Shown: positions 40,289-47,258 of the stretch, piece by piece | Numbering within the stretch: position 1 is the stretch's first letter | How the letters are laid out: the number at the start of each line of letters is the position of its first letter | IMG/VR virus record: IMGVR_UViG_3300028573_000021 | Location: 1 to 54,744 of that record | Reading direction: 5' to 3' (one strand) | DNA from: a virus | DNA length: 54,744 nt | Notes under the pieces: model-generated | The model's database searches: none | Told to the model about the DNA's origin: nothing | Seen by the model: only the letters and a program-made list of their open reading frames with translations | Position numbers and translations under genes: made by a program

Positions 40289-40401
40289 TTGCCGCCGCAG
40301 CCGACGTGGCCCACGGTCGACGGAACGTTGTGGTGACGCTCAGGCGGCCACGCGAATATCAGCGCCGCGAGGATCACGCTATGCAGGAGCGTCAAGGTCA
40401 T
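40273..40401 (-). CDS. Small membrane peptide
   Basis: A 42-aa frame from ATG 40401 (MTLTLLHSVILAALIFAWPP): one membrane helix, then a short polar tail with CGGKC. A purine-rich GGGGGGAGG lies directly against the ATG, which is too close. A TTG at 40395, six bases further on, would have proper spacing and gives MTLLHSVILAALIF. The frame overlaps both neighbours by about 20 bp. A tiny membrane protein is plausible but not certain. Confidence 0.45.
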   Translation of the reverse strand: MTLTLLHSVILAALIFAWPPERHHNVPSTVGHVGCGGKCQHR

Positions 40402-40585
40402 CCTCCCCCCATCCTCGCTGAACGTAACTTGTGTGCATGCCAACGTCTGTCGCTCCCAACAGCCAGCGACGCGCCTCTTCGGCGTCAATGCGTTTCATCA
40501 TGCGGACCATGATTGGATTTGGCGTCATGATATGGCGAGCAATCGCCTCCATTTGCTCGCGCCTGAAGCTATCCGACAGCCGCAT
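40379..40585 (-). CDS. Small protein with EDDLDA tail
   Basis: A 68-aa protein from ATG 40585 (MRLSDSFRREQMEAIARHIM), with GGGAGG 9 bp upstream; ATG 40594 is an alternative. It ends GWGEDDLDAPA. The gene just upstream ends WFREDDLDAAVG, so the two share a C-terminal EDDLDA motif. It carries a helical MVRMMKRIDAEEARRWLLGA. Function unknown. Confidence 0.5.
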   Translation of the reverse strand: MRLSDSFRREQMEAIARHIMTPNPIMVRMMKRIDAEEARRWLLGATDVGMHTSYVQRGWGEDDLDAPA

Positions 40586-40781
40586 CGAGGTCATCCTCCC
40601 GGAACCACCTCGGCGAGCGTCCGCGCCCATGGGCCGCGGCGTGCTCCTCGGCCGGCACGCAGCGATACATGACGCCCCGCTCGATCGCCAGGCGGGCGTC
40701 CACATCGGTCACATCCATGACGAGGCGGCGCTCGCGTCGGGCGACCACGCGGTCGCCGGGATGGAAGCGGGGGTCAGACAT
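40569..40781 (-). CDS. Small beta-rich protein with EDDLDA tail
   Basis: A 70-aa protein, MSDPRFHPGDRVVARRERRL: a KOW/SH3-like opening (HPGDRVVAR), then VTDVDARLAIERGVMYRCVP and the tail REDDLDAAVG. The sequence around its stop (GGGAGGATGACCT) is copied almost exactly at the stop of the next gene, indicating a small internal duplication. Function unknown. Confidence 0.5.
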   Translation of the reverse strand: MSDPRFHPGDRVVARRERRLVMDVTDVDARLAIERGVMYRCVPAEEHAAAHGRGRSPRWFREDDLDAAVG

Positions 40782-41142
40782 TGCCGCCCCACACAAACGC
40801 GAGCACGATCAGCGCGACACCCGCCACGGCCATCAGCCCGATCAGGATGTAATCCGCAACGCGGTCGTTCTGCCACGGAGGACCAGCGTCCAGGCGCTCG
40901 CGCTGCGTCTCGTGCCACCGGCGCATCGCGGCGATGACCGGCGCGTCGTCATCCTTGGCAAGTTCGTCAGCGCCGACTGGGCTAGACACGGTTGCCTGCG
41001 ATTGCGGATCGGGATCAGCTCGGCCACGATGACCGCCGAGCAATCCGCCGTCGTCGAGCAAGTACGGATACACCTGCGCTGCCATCGCACGCTCTACGTT
41101 CGGGTGCACATCCACCCTCGGCCATCCCCGCGTGTCGCTCAT
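40774..41142 (-). CDS. Tail-anchored membrane protein
   Basis: A 122-aa protein, MSDTRGWPRVDVHPNVERAM, soluble and charged up to about residue 95, then one C-terminal membrane helix (YILIGLMAVAGVALIVLAFV). Tail-anchored topology with the bulk in the cytoplasm is likely. It overlaps the neighbouring genes by a few bases. Function unknown. Confidence 0.55.
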   Translation of the reverse strand: MSDTRGWPRVDVHPNVERAMAAQVYPYLLDDGGLLGGHRGRADPDPQSQATVSSPVGADELAKDDDAPVIAAMRRWHETQRERLDAGPPWQNDRVADYILIGLMAVAGVALIVLAFVWGGNV

Positions 41143-41270
41143 GCGATCACCACGGCGGCAAGCGCAAGCGTGACCACCACAGCCCAGATGAACACCACCA
41201 CGAACAGCCAGTCTCTCCCCGCCATCGGCGCACCCATGTCGTTGTTTGCGTCAGGCCAGCCTGTAGTCAT
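41139..41270 (-). CDS. 43-aa membrane peptide
   Basis: MTTGWPDANNDMGAPMAGRD, then a membrane helix (WLFVVVFIWAVVVTLALAAV). The start at 41270 overlaps the upstream HNH gene stop (ATGA) and the end overlaps the next start. Small membrane proteins of this kind are hard to assign. Confidence 0.55.
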   Translation of the reverse strand: MTTGWPDANNDMGAPMAGRDWLFVVVFIWAVVVTLALAAVVIA

Positions 41271-41548
41271 CCCATCACCTCCATCAACAGCCGGCGCAAT
41301 GCCGACCCGTTCTCCAACTCCCGCCGCTTCCACCAGTCAGGCACGGCGGCCCGAAAACTCGCCCACTGTTCCCGGCTCATGCAACCCTTGACGTGGTTGC
41401 AGGCCCAGCAACTCCACACCCACTGTGTCCCGCCCTGAAATCGCGGCTTGACGTGATCGCGCGTCGCCCTGAGCCTGGACCGCGAGCGCGGGTGATCCAG
41501 ACGCCGCCGACAGTAGTAGCACGGCTCGCCCTCACCCGTCGCCGACAC
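41267..41548 (-). CDS. HNH endonuclease
   Basis: A 93-aa protein from GTG 41548, with GGGAGG 6 bp upstream. Zinc site CYYC at the start and CWACN later. The HNH core is TRDHVKPRFQGG, then WSCWACNHVKGCMSREQW. In many phages an HNH enzyme next to the terminase genes takes part in packaging-linked DNA cleavage, and this one lies one gene after the small terminase. A free-standing homing endonuclease is the other option. Confidence 0.85.
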   Translation of the reverse strand: MSATGEGEPCYYCRRRLDHPRSRSRLRATRDHVKPRFQGGTQWVWSCWACNHVKGCMSREQWASFRAAVPDWWKRRELENGSALRRLLMEVMG

Positions 41549-41987
41549 CGGATGCCTCCCGCTCCGGCGCAGCCTTGTCCTGGCCGGCGAGATGATCGGC
41601 AGCGGCTTGCGCGAGGCCGCCAGCGCGCGGCTCCGGGTTGAGCCGGTCCAGAACCGTGCGCGCGTCACGCGCGATCATCGCGTTGGCTTCCTTGCCGATC
41701 ATCGCCACGAGTTCGTCAATCGCCCTGGCCGTCGCGATCCGATCGTACTTGTGTCCCGCCAAGCCGTTGACGATCGCCGTAACCCTATCTCTCACCGTGT
41801 CCATCGGATCTCCGTCAATCTCCACGCTTAGCGCGCGACCCAAAGCCGTCTCATCGAACCTTTGTTTGATCCGCGCCTGCATTTGCCGCCAAAACTCCCG
41901 CGTCTCCGGCGACCACTCTGGCCGATCCGGTCGGAAGGCCCGCGCCGCCACAGGATTAGCCGCAAACGATCGGGCGCAGTTCGTCAC
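41532..41987 (-). CDS. Unknown helical protein next to terS
   Basis: A 151-aa protein, MTNCARSFAANPVAARAFRP, mainly helical and charged (EFWRQMQARIKQRFDETALG, ATARAIDELVAMIGKEANAM). ATGA overlap with the small terminase upstream; its end overlaps the HNH gene by 17 bp. No recognised motif. Placement suggests a packaging accessory, without direct evidence. Confidence 0.55.
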   Translation of the reverse strand: MTNCARSFAANPVAARAFRPDRPEWSPETREFWRQMQARIKQRFDETALGRALSVEIDGDPMDTVRDRVTAIVNGLAGHKYDRIATARAIDELVAMIGKEANAMIARDARTVLDRLNPEPRAGGLAQAAADHLAGQDKAAPEREASGVGDG

Positions 41988-42517
41988 ATCACGTCTCCTT
42001 CCGGCGCATCGGCCAGCGTCCCCTCGATCTGCCGCGCGCGCAGCTCCTCCACGATCAAGCCGAGTGCCTTGCTCATGTCTCGGGGATTGGCTTCGACCAC
42101 GAGCGGATTATCGCGATCGCCCGAAAGCTCAAGCCGGTCGCCAAACTGCTTCGGCAGCATCTTGCTGAGCAGCCATTTACGCGCGTCAACGCGCAAACGC
42201 GATCGGTTGATGTGCTCGTGATTGGCAACCGGAGTGATTAGTCCCGCCTCGGCCTGGCGCTCCATCCAGTCGTTGCTGCCATCGTCGGCAATCTCAATGA
42301 TTTCCTCGGCCCAACGAAGCGCGCGAGCCTGGTTGGCTTGCGCGTAAAGGGCAGCAAAACCGCCCTCGTTGACGATCGACCACCGCCTGATTGTCGGAGG
42401 CGGAGGCATATCCTTGTCGCGACTGATTTCGCGGAGGCTCAGTCCGGCGGCAATCTGCTCGCAGATTTTGGCGGCGATTTCCGGAGTGTAAGTGAGCGGT
42501 CGGCCGCGAGAGGCCAT
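41984..42517 (-). CDS. Terminase small subunit
   Basis: A 177-aa protein, MASRGRPLTYTPEIAAKICE with IAAGLSLREISRDKDMPPPP and TIRRWSIVNEGGFAALYAQA. This helix-turn-helix and the following AEEIIEIADDGSNDW, with a later DARKWLLSKMLPKQFGDRLE, match phage small-terminase proteins. It recognises the packaging site. It is the first gene of the leftward late operon, about 100 bp from the promoter at 42621-42649, and lies about 9 kb from terL. Confidence 0.88.
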   Translation of the reverse strand: MASRGRPLTYTPEIAAKICEQIAAGLSLREISRDKDMPPPPTIRRWSIVNEGGFAALYAQANQARALRWAEEIIEIADDGSNDWMERQAEAGLITPVANHEHINRSRLRVDARKWLLSKMLPKQFGDRLELSGDRDNPLVVEANPRDMSKALGLIVEELRARQIEGTLADAPEGDVM

Positions 42518-42620
42518 CGGTCTTTCTGGCGTGTTGTCGCCGGGTCGGAGATAGCCGGGGGACCGTTGGCGTCTTCCCCGACCCGGCGATGGTGGCGTGG
42601 TGACTGAACCCCACCACGCG

Positions 42621-42649
42621 AGAATGGCGGCGTTTGGCGGTTCTGTCAA
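42621..42649 (-). promoter_or_regulatory. Leftward promoter of the small-terminase/late operon
   Basis: On the minus strand TTGACA (42649-42644) is followed by a 17-bp spacer and CATTCT (42626-42621), a good sigma-70-type match. The plus-strand spacer contains GCGTTTGGCGG (42630-42640), close to the TTAG-type operators but one base shorter. The transcript would start near 42614, about 100 nt before terS. Confidence 0.6.
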
Positions 42650-42690
42650 TCGGCACGACACAAGGGCGCGTGACTGATCCGGGGATATTC

Positions 42691-43009
42691 CAACGACCTC
42701 AGCAACGGTCTCGCAACGGTTCCGAAGCGATTTCGGCGGAATTCCGCCATTTGCAACGGTCTCCGACGGTCTACAGTCTTTTTTCCAAAACTCCTATGTT
42801 TTTACCGCCGACATTTTTTCGCGATATGTCCAGTGATCACATTCGCCAACCGACCAGAATGATTTCCATATATGTCTATAAAAACTGTTGTAGACTGTTG
42901 AACTGTTGTTGTTGTTGTTATTAAAGGGAAATTTTAGCAACGGTTAACAACGGTCTCCAACGGTTATGTGGCAAAAGGATCGGGTTTCGCTTCTAGGAAG
43001 TGACTGTTG
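42691..43009 (+). other. Iteron-like repeat cluster, candidate replication origin
   Basis: Copies of CAACGGT(C/T)T begin at 42703, 42714, 42754, 42764 (CGACGGTCTA), 42938, 42948 and 42958, with a degenerate CAACGACCTC at 42691. The last three form a perfect 10-bp-spaced tandem. ACTGTTG, one base from the reverse complement ACCGTTG, occurs at 42884, 42894, 42902 and 43003. Between them lies an AT-rich stretch with a TTG run (about 42780-42935). Helical 10-11-bp spacing, opposite orientations and AT-rich DNA fit an origin or a multi-site operator. Confidence 0.6.
42735..42748. promoter_or_regulatory. 14-bp perfect palindrome
   Basis: GGCGGAATTCCGCC is perfectly palindromic and lies between the CAACGGT repeats. 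It could be a dimeric protein-binding site or a cruciform element of the regulatory region. Confidence 0.5.
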
Positions 43010-43035
43010 ACTACATCTCACACTCATGCCAATAT
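43007..43035 (+). promoter_or_regulatory. Possible rightward promoter for the replication operon
   Basis: TTGACT (43007-43012), 17-bp spacer, CAATAT (43030-43035). The match is moderate. It overlaps the last ACTGTTG repeat (43003-43009), so a repeat-binding protein could block it. The transcript would begin near 43042, just before the HTH gene. Confidence 0.4.
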
Positions 43036-43071
43036 CAGTCGCATTCGGCCTGATTTGTGACTGGTGTACGC

Positions 43072-43299
43072 ATGGAATTCGCCATGGACTACCTTCCGAT
43101 GAGTGGTGCGGATATGCGAACGACGCGTCTGCGGATGTGTCTTACGCAGACGGAGTTCGCTCAGGCGCTCGGTTGCAGTCGGGAATACATTTGCCGCTTG
43201 GAGCGAAAGCGGGTCATTCCGAAGATTGTGACCCTTGCCGTTCTCTACGCCGCGCACATGCGGAACGCAGACCTGCGGGCGGTGGATGACGCCGCTTGA
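43072..43299 (+). CDS. Cro/CI-type (XRE) helix-turn-helix regulator
   Basis: About 75 aa from ATG 43072 (GTG 43057 and ATG 43084 are also possible; no strong ribosome site decides). The HTH is LTQTEFAQALGCSREYICRL followed by ERKRVIPKIVTLAVLYA, the XRE pattern. It is the first gene of the replication operon, after the repeat cluster, so it may autoregulate or bind the CAACGGT sites. It overlaps the primase-helicase by 14 bp. Confidence 0.8.
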   Translation: MEFAMDYLPMSGADMRTTRLRMCLTQTEFAQALGCSREYICRLERKRVIPKIVTLAVLYAAHMRNADLRAVDDAA

Positions 43300-45526
43300 G
43301 GCTGCGCTGGCCTACGCCAAGCGCGGATGGCCGGTGTTCCCCATTGCCGTCGACCTGAAGACGCCCGCAACGAAGAACGGGCTCTATGACGCCACTGTCG
43401 ACGCGGCGCAGTTGACGAAATGGTGGACGGCGCGGAAAGGCTTCGCGGACCGGAACGTGGCCGTCGTCACGTCGCGCAGGTCGGGCATTTGGGTACTGGA
43501 CTGCGACGTTGACACGCGGACTGGCGAGACGGTTGGCGAAACGACGCTGGCTGATCTCGAGGCCAAGCACGGCAAGATGCCGGCGCATCCGATCGCGACC
43601 ACGCCGAAGGGCGGCAAGCATCATGTGTTTGCGTACCCGGACGATGGCATTGACCTGCCGCGCCGGATCAAGTTCGCGCCGGGCCTTGATGCGCTCGGCA
43701 GCCGCATGGAAGAGGATATCGAGCGGGCGGGATATTTCCTTGTGTTCCCGTCGCGCGTCCAGGGCGGGCGGTATTCATGGGACGTTCCGCCGAGCGCGGT
43801 GAAGCCGGCGATCCCGCAGGCCCCGCGCTGGCTTGTGGACATGGTGAGGGCGTCAGCGCCACCGCCGCAGGTGGAACGGACCGCACCGCGACCACAGCCG
43901 ACTGACGGCACGACACCTTATGGCCGCAAGGCTCTCGACGACATTTGCGCCGAGATTGCGGCATGCCCGCCGGGCTCGCAGGACGACACATTGTTGCGCA
44001 AGTCGCGCCGTGTCGGCCGGATGGTCGGTGGCGGCCAGATAGACGAGCGTGAGGCATATGCCGCGCTGGTCGACGCCGGCATGCGGATGGTCAACGGCGG
44101 CAAACCGTGGACGCACGCCGAGGTGGAGAAGAAAGTTCGGCGCGGCATGGCGCACGGCATCAATGAGCCGCTGGTGCCGAAGCCTCGCGAAAGGCCGGAG
44201 ACGGCGGAGCCCGCACCGCAGACGGCCACGATTGATCCGCCGAAGCCGACCGAGCGTCCGAAGCCGCAGCTAATTGTCAGCAACCCCCTCAAGCCGGCCC
44301 CGCAGCCTCCGCCGGATTGGATGACCGGAAAACGGTGGATCACCGACAACGAAGGCAACCTGAAGCCCAAGGAGGCGATCAACTGCCAATTGATGATCGA
44401 ACATCACCCGGAACTGCGGGGCATGTTCAGTTACAATTCATTTACCGATCGGGTGATGGTCAACCGGCCGCTGCCAGGGTACGAGCGCGACACATTTCCG
44501 AGGGCGGTCAACGATCAGGATGAGGCGGCCCTGTGGGCGTGGCTGAACTGGCACAAGATCAGCCCAAGTCTGGCGACGGTTGGCGTGTTCATGCGCGAGG
44601 TAGCATTCCGCGCGGCGTATGATCCTCTCAGCGATTACCTGACTTCGCTGAAGTGGGACGGGAAAGATCGAATTAGTAACTGGCTCACCTATTACGCCGC
44701 AGCTGAGGATAACGAGTATACGCGCATGGTGGGCAGAAAGTTCCTGATCGGGGCAGCGGCCCGTGCGCTAGATCCCGGATGCAAGGTTGACACGATGCTG
44801 ATTGCCGAGGGGCCACAGCGGCTTGGCAAGTCGACCATGCCGCGCGCGTTGTTCGGCGCGGAATTTTTCAGCGATCAGATCGGGGACATCACGAGCAAGG
44901 ACGGAGCCGAGCGCATCCAAGGGACATGGTGCGTCGAGATTGCCGAGATGGACAAGTTCAGCCGGGTTGAGGCGAACGCCATCAAAAGCTTCATGAGCCA
45001 GCGGGATGACCGCTACCGCGCCGCCTACGCGCGCAACACTGTAACGCGGCCGAGGCGGTGCGTGTTCTTTGGGACGATCAACCCGGATGGCGTTGGCTAC
45101 CTCAAGGACAGCACTGGGAACACACGGTTCTGGCCGGTTGCCGTCAAGCACATCGACTTGGAGGGCATTGCGGCCGACAGGGACCAGATATGGGCCGAGG
45201 CCGTCGCGGCCTATCGCGGCAAAGAGCGATGGTGGCTGTCCGCCGAGGAGGAGGAGGCGTTCGCGGCTCCTGAACAAGACGCCCGGCGCGACGACGACGT
45301 GTGGGAGCCGAGGATACTGGACTGGCTGAAAAGCCGCGATCCGACCGCGCCGAGGATCGTGTTTACATCGGCGGACTGCCTTGTCGGGATCGGCGTCGAC
45401 GCGCCCCGGCAGGGCCACCGCGAGAAGATCAGGGTGGCGAAGATTTTGAAGATGTTTGGCTGCGAGCCGGGCAATGCCGTGAATGGCGTCCCCGGCCGCT
45501 CATGGGAATACAGGAGAGGAAAGTGA
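43286..45526 (+). CDS. Primase-helicase: PrimPol domain plus VirE/VapE-type P-loop domain
   Basis: A 746-aa protein. The N-terminal bifunctional primase/polymerase domain (residues about 1-205) has LDCDVD (D72xD74) and KGGKHHVF (108-115). A Pro-rich linker covers about 290-350. The C-terminal helicase-like domain has Walker A GPQRLGKST (509-517), WCVEIAEMDKFSR (Walker B) and RRCVFFGTINPDGVGYLKDS. It would open and prime DNA at the origin. No DNA polymerase gene is visible, so the host enzyme probably extends. Confidence 0.9.
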   Translation: MTPLEAALAYAKRGWPVFPIAVDLKTPATKNGLYDATVDAAQLTKWWTARKGFADRNVAVVTSRRSGIWVLDCDVDTRTGETVGETTLADLEAKHGKMPAHPIATTPKGGKHHVFAYPDDGIDLPRRIKFAPGLDALGSRMEEDIERAGYFLVFPSRVQGGRYSWDVPPSAVKPAIPQAPRWLVDMVRASAPPPQVERTAPRPQPTDGTTPYGRKALDDICAEIAACPPGSQDDTLLRKSRRVGRMVGGGQIDEREAYAALVDAGMRMVNGGKPWTHAEVEKKVRRGMAHGINEPLVPKPRERPETAEPAPQTATIDPPKPTERPKPQLIVSNPLKPAPQPPPDWMTGKRWITDNEGNLKPKEAINCQLMIEHHPELRGMFSYNSFTDRVMVNRPLPGYERDTFPRAVNDQDEAALWAWLNWHKISPSLATVGVFMREVAFRAAYDPLSDYLTSLKWDGKDRISNWLTYYAAAEDNEYTRMVGRKFLIGAAARALDPGCKVDTMLIAEGPQRLGKSTMPRALFGAEFFSDQIGDITSKDGAERIQGTWCVEIAEMDKFSRVEANAIKSFMSQRDDRYRAAYARNTVTRPRRCVFFGTINPDGVGYLKDSTGNTRFWPVAVKHIDLEGIAADRDQIWAEAVAAYRGKERWWLSAEEEEAFAAPEQDARRDDDVWEPRILDWLKSRDPTAPRIVFTSADCLVGIGVDAPRQGHREKIRVAKILKMFGCEPGNAVNGVPGRSWEYRRGK

Positions 45527-45855
45527 CCGACACGACCGGACCGACGATCGTCTGCACCCGCTGGCGCGCGATTGAGCGAAACACGCTGCGAGGCTTCTGC
45601 GACCTCTACATTGCGCGGATGCACATGACCATACGGGACTGCAGTTATCACGAGGGCGGCGACGGCAAGGCATGGGTAGGGCTCCCGTCTAAACCGAAAA
45701 TCAGGGATGGGGCCGTAGTAAGCGAAAACGGCAAGGTCGCATACGAGCCGCCGATCGTGTCGTTCGACGAGGACATGCGCGAGCGGTTCCGCGAGGCGGC
45801 AGTTGCGGCGGTGCGCGCGAAGATCGCGGAGACAGCGGGGGCGGCAACGGAGTAA
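45523..45855 (+). CDS. SpoVG-like protein
   Basis: A 110-aa protein from GTG 45523 (GTGA; AGGAGAGGAAA upstream). It has LRGFCDLYIARMHMTIRDCS, WVGLPSKPKIRDG and PIVSFDEDMRERFREAAVAA, in the same order as SpoVG (strand, MPSK motif, C-terminal helix). SpoVG proteins bind nucleic acid. Directly after the primase, a role in replication or regulation is plausible. The match is by eye and moderate. Confidence 0.55.
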   Translation: MTDTTGPTIVCTRWRAIERNTLRGFCDLYIARMHMTIRDCSYHEGGDGKAWVGLPSKPKIRDGAVVSENGKVAYEPPIVSFDEDMRERFREAAVAAVRAKIAETAGAATE

Positions 45856-45894
45856 GCTGCGACACCCCGCCGCACCCGCCGCGTCACAGGGCCG

Positions 45895-45923
45895 TTGACG
45901 ATCCGTCTAAACGGATGTACGGT
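45895..45923 (+). promoter_or_regulatory. Rightward promoter with inverted TTAG-type operator
   Basis: TTGACG (45895-45900), 17-bp spacer, TACGGT (45918-45923). The spacer contains ATCCGTCTAAACGGAT (45901-45916), with perfect 6-bp arms. Its reverse complement core CCGTTTAGACGG matches the sites at 3752 and 3776. It drives the small genes from 45951. Confidence 0.55.
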
Positions 45924-45950
45924 GTCTGTATCGAAACGGGAGACACGGAC

Positions 45951-46148
45951 ATGGAACGGACCTACGAAATCAGCGACATCGACGGCAGCAACAAGCGCAC
46001 CGTTACGCTGGCTCAGTTCAAGGCGGCTCACGAAGCCCGCAAGGCCGCAGCGGCCCCGATCATGGAAGCGATCCGCCGCGGTGATCTGGCCGGCGCTGCC
46101 AAGGCTCAGGCCGCGATGCGCGCCAAGTTCCCGCGCGCTGGCATCTAG
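45951..46148 (+). CDS. Unknown 65-aa helical protein
   Basis: MERTYEISDIDGSNKRTVTL then AQFKAAHEARKAAAAPIMEA, helical to the end. First gene after the promoter at 45895. Its leader GAAACGGGAGACACGGAC is nearly identical to the leader of the next gene. Function unknown. Confidence 0.6.
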   Translation: MERTYEISDIDGSNKRTVTLAQFKAAHEARKAAAAPIMEAIRRGDLAGAAKAQAAMRAKFPRAGI

Positions 46149-46177
46149 TCGCAACTACAGAAACGGGAGATACGGAC

Positions 46178-46423
46178 ATGACCACCACCGCCAAGAACCT
46201 CGCCGACCTCTTCGCCCAAATGAAGTTGCGCTCGCTTGACAGCGAGGACTGGACCAGCCTGCCGACTTTCGGCGGCCACGAGCCACTCGACACCGCCGGC
46301 ATCTGGTCTTGGGACGCGACGCATGTCCTGACCGGCACTTGCGCCGATGATCTCGCCATTGAGCGCCGTGAGGATGTCAATATCGACACCCACGGCCACA
46401 CCGCAGCCGACGCGCACTATTAG
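46178..46423 (+). CDS. Unknown 81-aa acidic protein
   Basis: MTTTAKNLADLFAQMKLRSL, then GHEPLDTAGIWSWDATHVLT and an acidic tail. The 18-base leader before it differs from that of the previous gene at one position (C/T), suggesting copied leaders with the same translation signal. Function unknown. Confidence 0.6.
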   Translation: MTTTAKNLADLFAQMKLRSLDSEDWTSLPTFGGHEPLDTAGIWSWDATHVLTGTCADDLAIERREDVNIDTHGHTAADAHY

Positions 46424-46435
46424 GAGGACACCCCC

Positions 46436-46744
46436 GTGACCACCCCGCTCCACAATTACTCCCCCGCGCAACTCGCCGACATGCTCGGCGCACTCGATTG
46501 CGAGATCAAGGCCGCCGAGGCACGCGCTAAGGAGATCAAGGACGCGATCGCGGCGCTTGGCGTCGATATCGCAGAGGGCGAGATGTTCCGCGTGTCGAAG
46601 GTCGAGACGGTACGCCAGACGATGGACACGGCGGCAGCCAAGGGGGCTCTGGGCGATGCGTGGGTACTGAAGCACACCCGCTACACCCCCGTGACGAGCT
46701 TCCGGATCGCGGTCAAGCGCGAGGCGTTGGCGGACGCCGCGTGA
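46436..46744 (+). CDS. Unknown 102-aa early protein
   Basis: GTG start with AGGAGG upstream: MTTPLHNYSPAQLADMLGAL, then EIKAAEARAKEIKDAIAAL, a helical pair, and MFRVSKVETVRQTMDTAAAK with VTSFRIAVKREALADAA. The RQTMDTAAAKGALGDAWVL pattern recurs in small phage proteins of unknown role. Expression fits the early rightward operon. Confidence 0.6.
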   Translation: MTTPLHNYSPAQLADMLGALDCEIKAAEARAKEIKDAIAALGVDIAEGEMFRVSKVETVRQTMDTAAAKGALGDAWVLKHTRYTPVTSFRIAVKREALADAA

Positions 46745-46780
46745 CACGGCCACTCATCTCACCCCCATCAGGAGGACACC

Positions 46781-47011
46781 ATGCACACCATCCGCTCAAT
46801 CCAGCATCTCGACCGTGCGGCATCTCCAATCGGCATCCCCGCGACGCCCGGCTATTGCTGGTATCGCGTGACTGCGCCGGGATACGTCCTGACATGTGAA
46901 CTGCCCGACGATGGATGCGCCCGCGACGCCAGCCAGCGGGACCAATGGTCGACGTTGGCGGCCATAGCTGCGGCGCAGAACGTTACGGTCGAGCGACGGA
47001 CGCACACCTGA
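46781..47011 (+). CDS. Unknown 76-aa protein
   Basis: MHTIRSIQHLDRAASPIGIP, YCWYRVTAPGYVLTCELPDD, then a polar C-terminus. AGGAGG lies directly upstream with good spacing. Two cysteines are spaced too widely for a standard finger. Function unknown. Confidence 0.55.
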   Translation: MHTIRSIQHLDRAASPIGIPATPGYCWYRVTAPGYVLTCELPDDGCARDASQRDQWSTLAAIAAAQNVTVERRTHT

Positions 47012-47012
47012 T

Positions 47013-47258
47013 TTGCACCACGATTTCCGCTGCGTTACCTGCGACGCTCCCGCCAGCTTCGGCGAGGGCGTTTCGCTGCTCAAGGGGAAGTCTGGCCGCT
47101 GGTACTGTCACGCGCATCGGCCGGATGGGTTTCCCGGCGTGGTGGCCGCCCCAGCCACGCCCGCAGCGCCGCCACCGCATCCCCCACTCCCCGCGCCACG
47201 GTCGAAATCCCGCCCGCCTCCGCCACCCGAGCAAGGAAGTTTGTTTGATCTTCCGTGA
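47013..47258 (+). CDS. Zinc-binding protein with C-terminal clamp-like QGSLF motif
   Basis: An 81-aa protein from TTG 47013. MHHDFRCVTCDAPASFGEGV and GRWYCHAHRPDG give a CxxC...CxH metal site. A Pro-rich linker (PATPAAPPPHPPLPAPRSKS) leads to EQGSLFDLP at the end, which resembles the bacterial sliding-clamp-binding motif QxxLF. The last 179 bp overlap, on the opposite strand, the end of the VRR-NUC gene. TTG is the only start that leaves both genes sensible. Confidence 0.5.
   Translation: MHHDFRCVTCDAPASFGEGVSLLKGKSGRWYCHAHRPDGFPGVVAAPATPAAPPPHPPLPAPRSKSRPPPPPEQGSLFDLP

Noticed and set aside
42634-42924. 96-codon plus-strand frame in the repeat region
   Set aside because: It crosses the iteron-like repeats and the AT-rich segment, with odd composition and no ribosome site.
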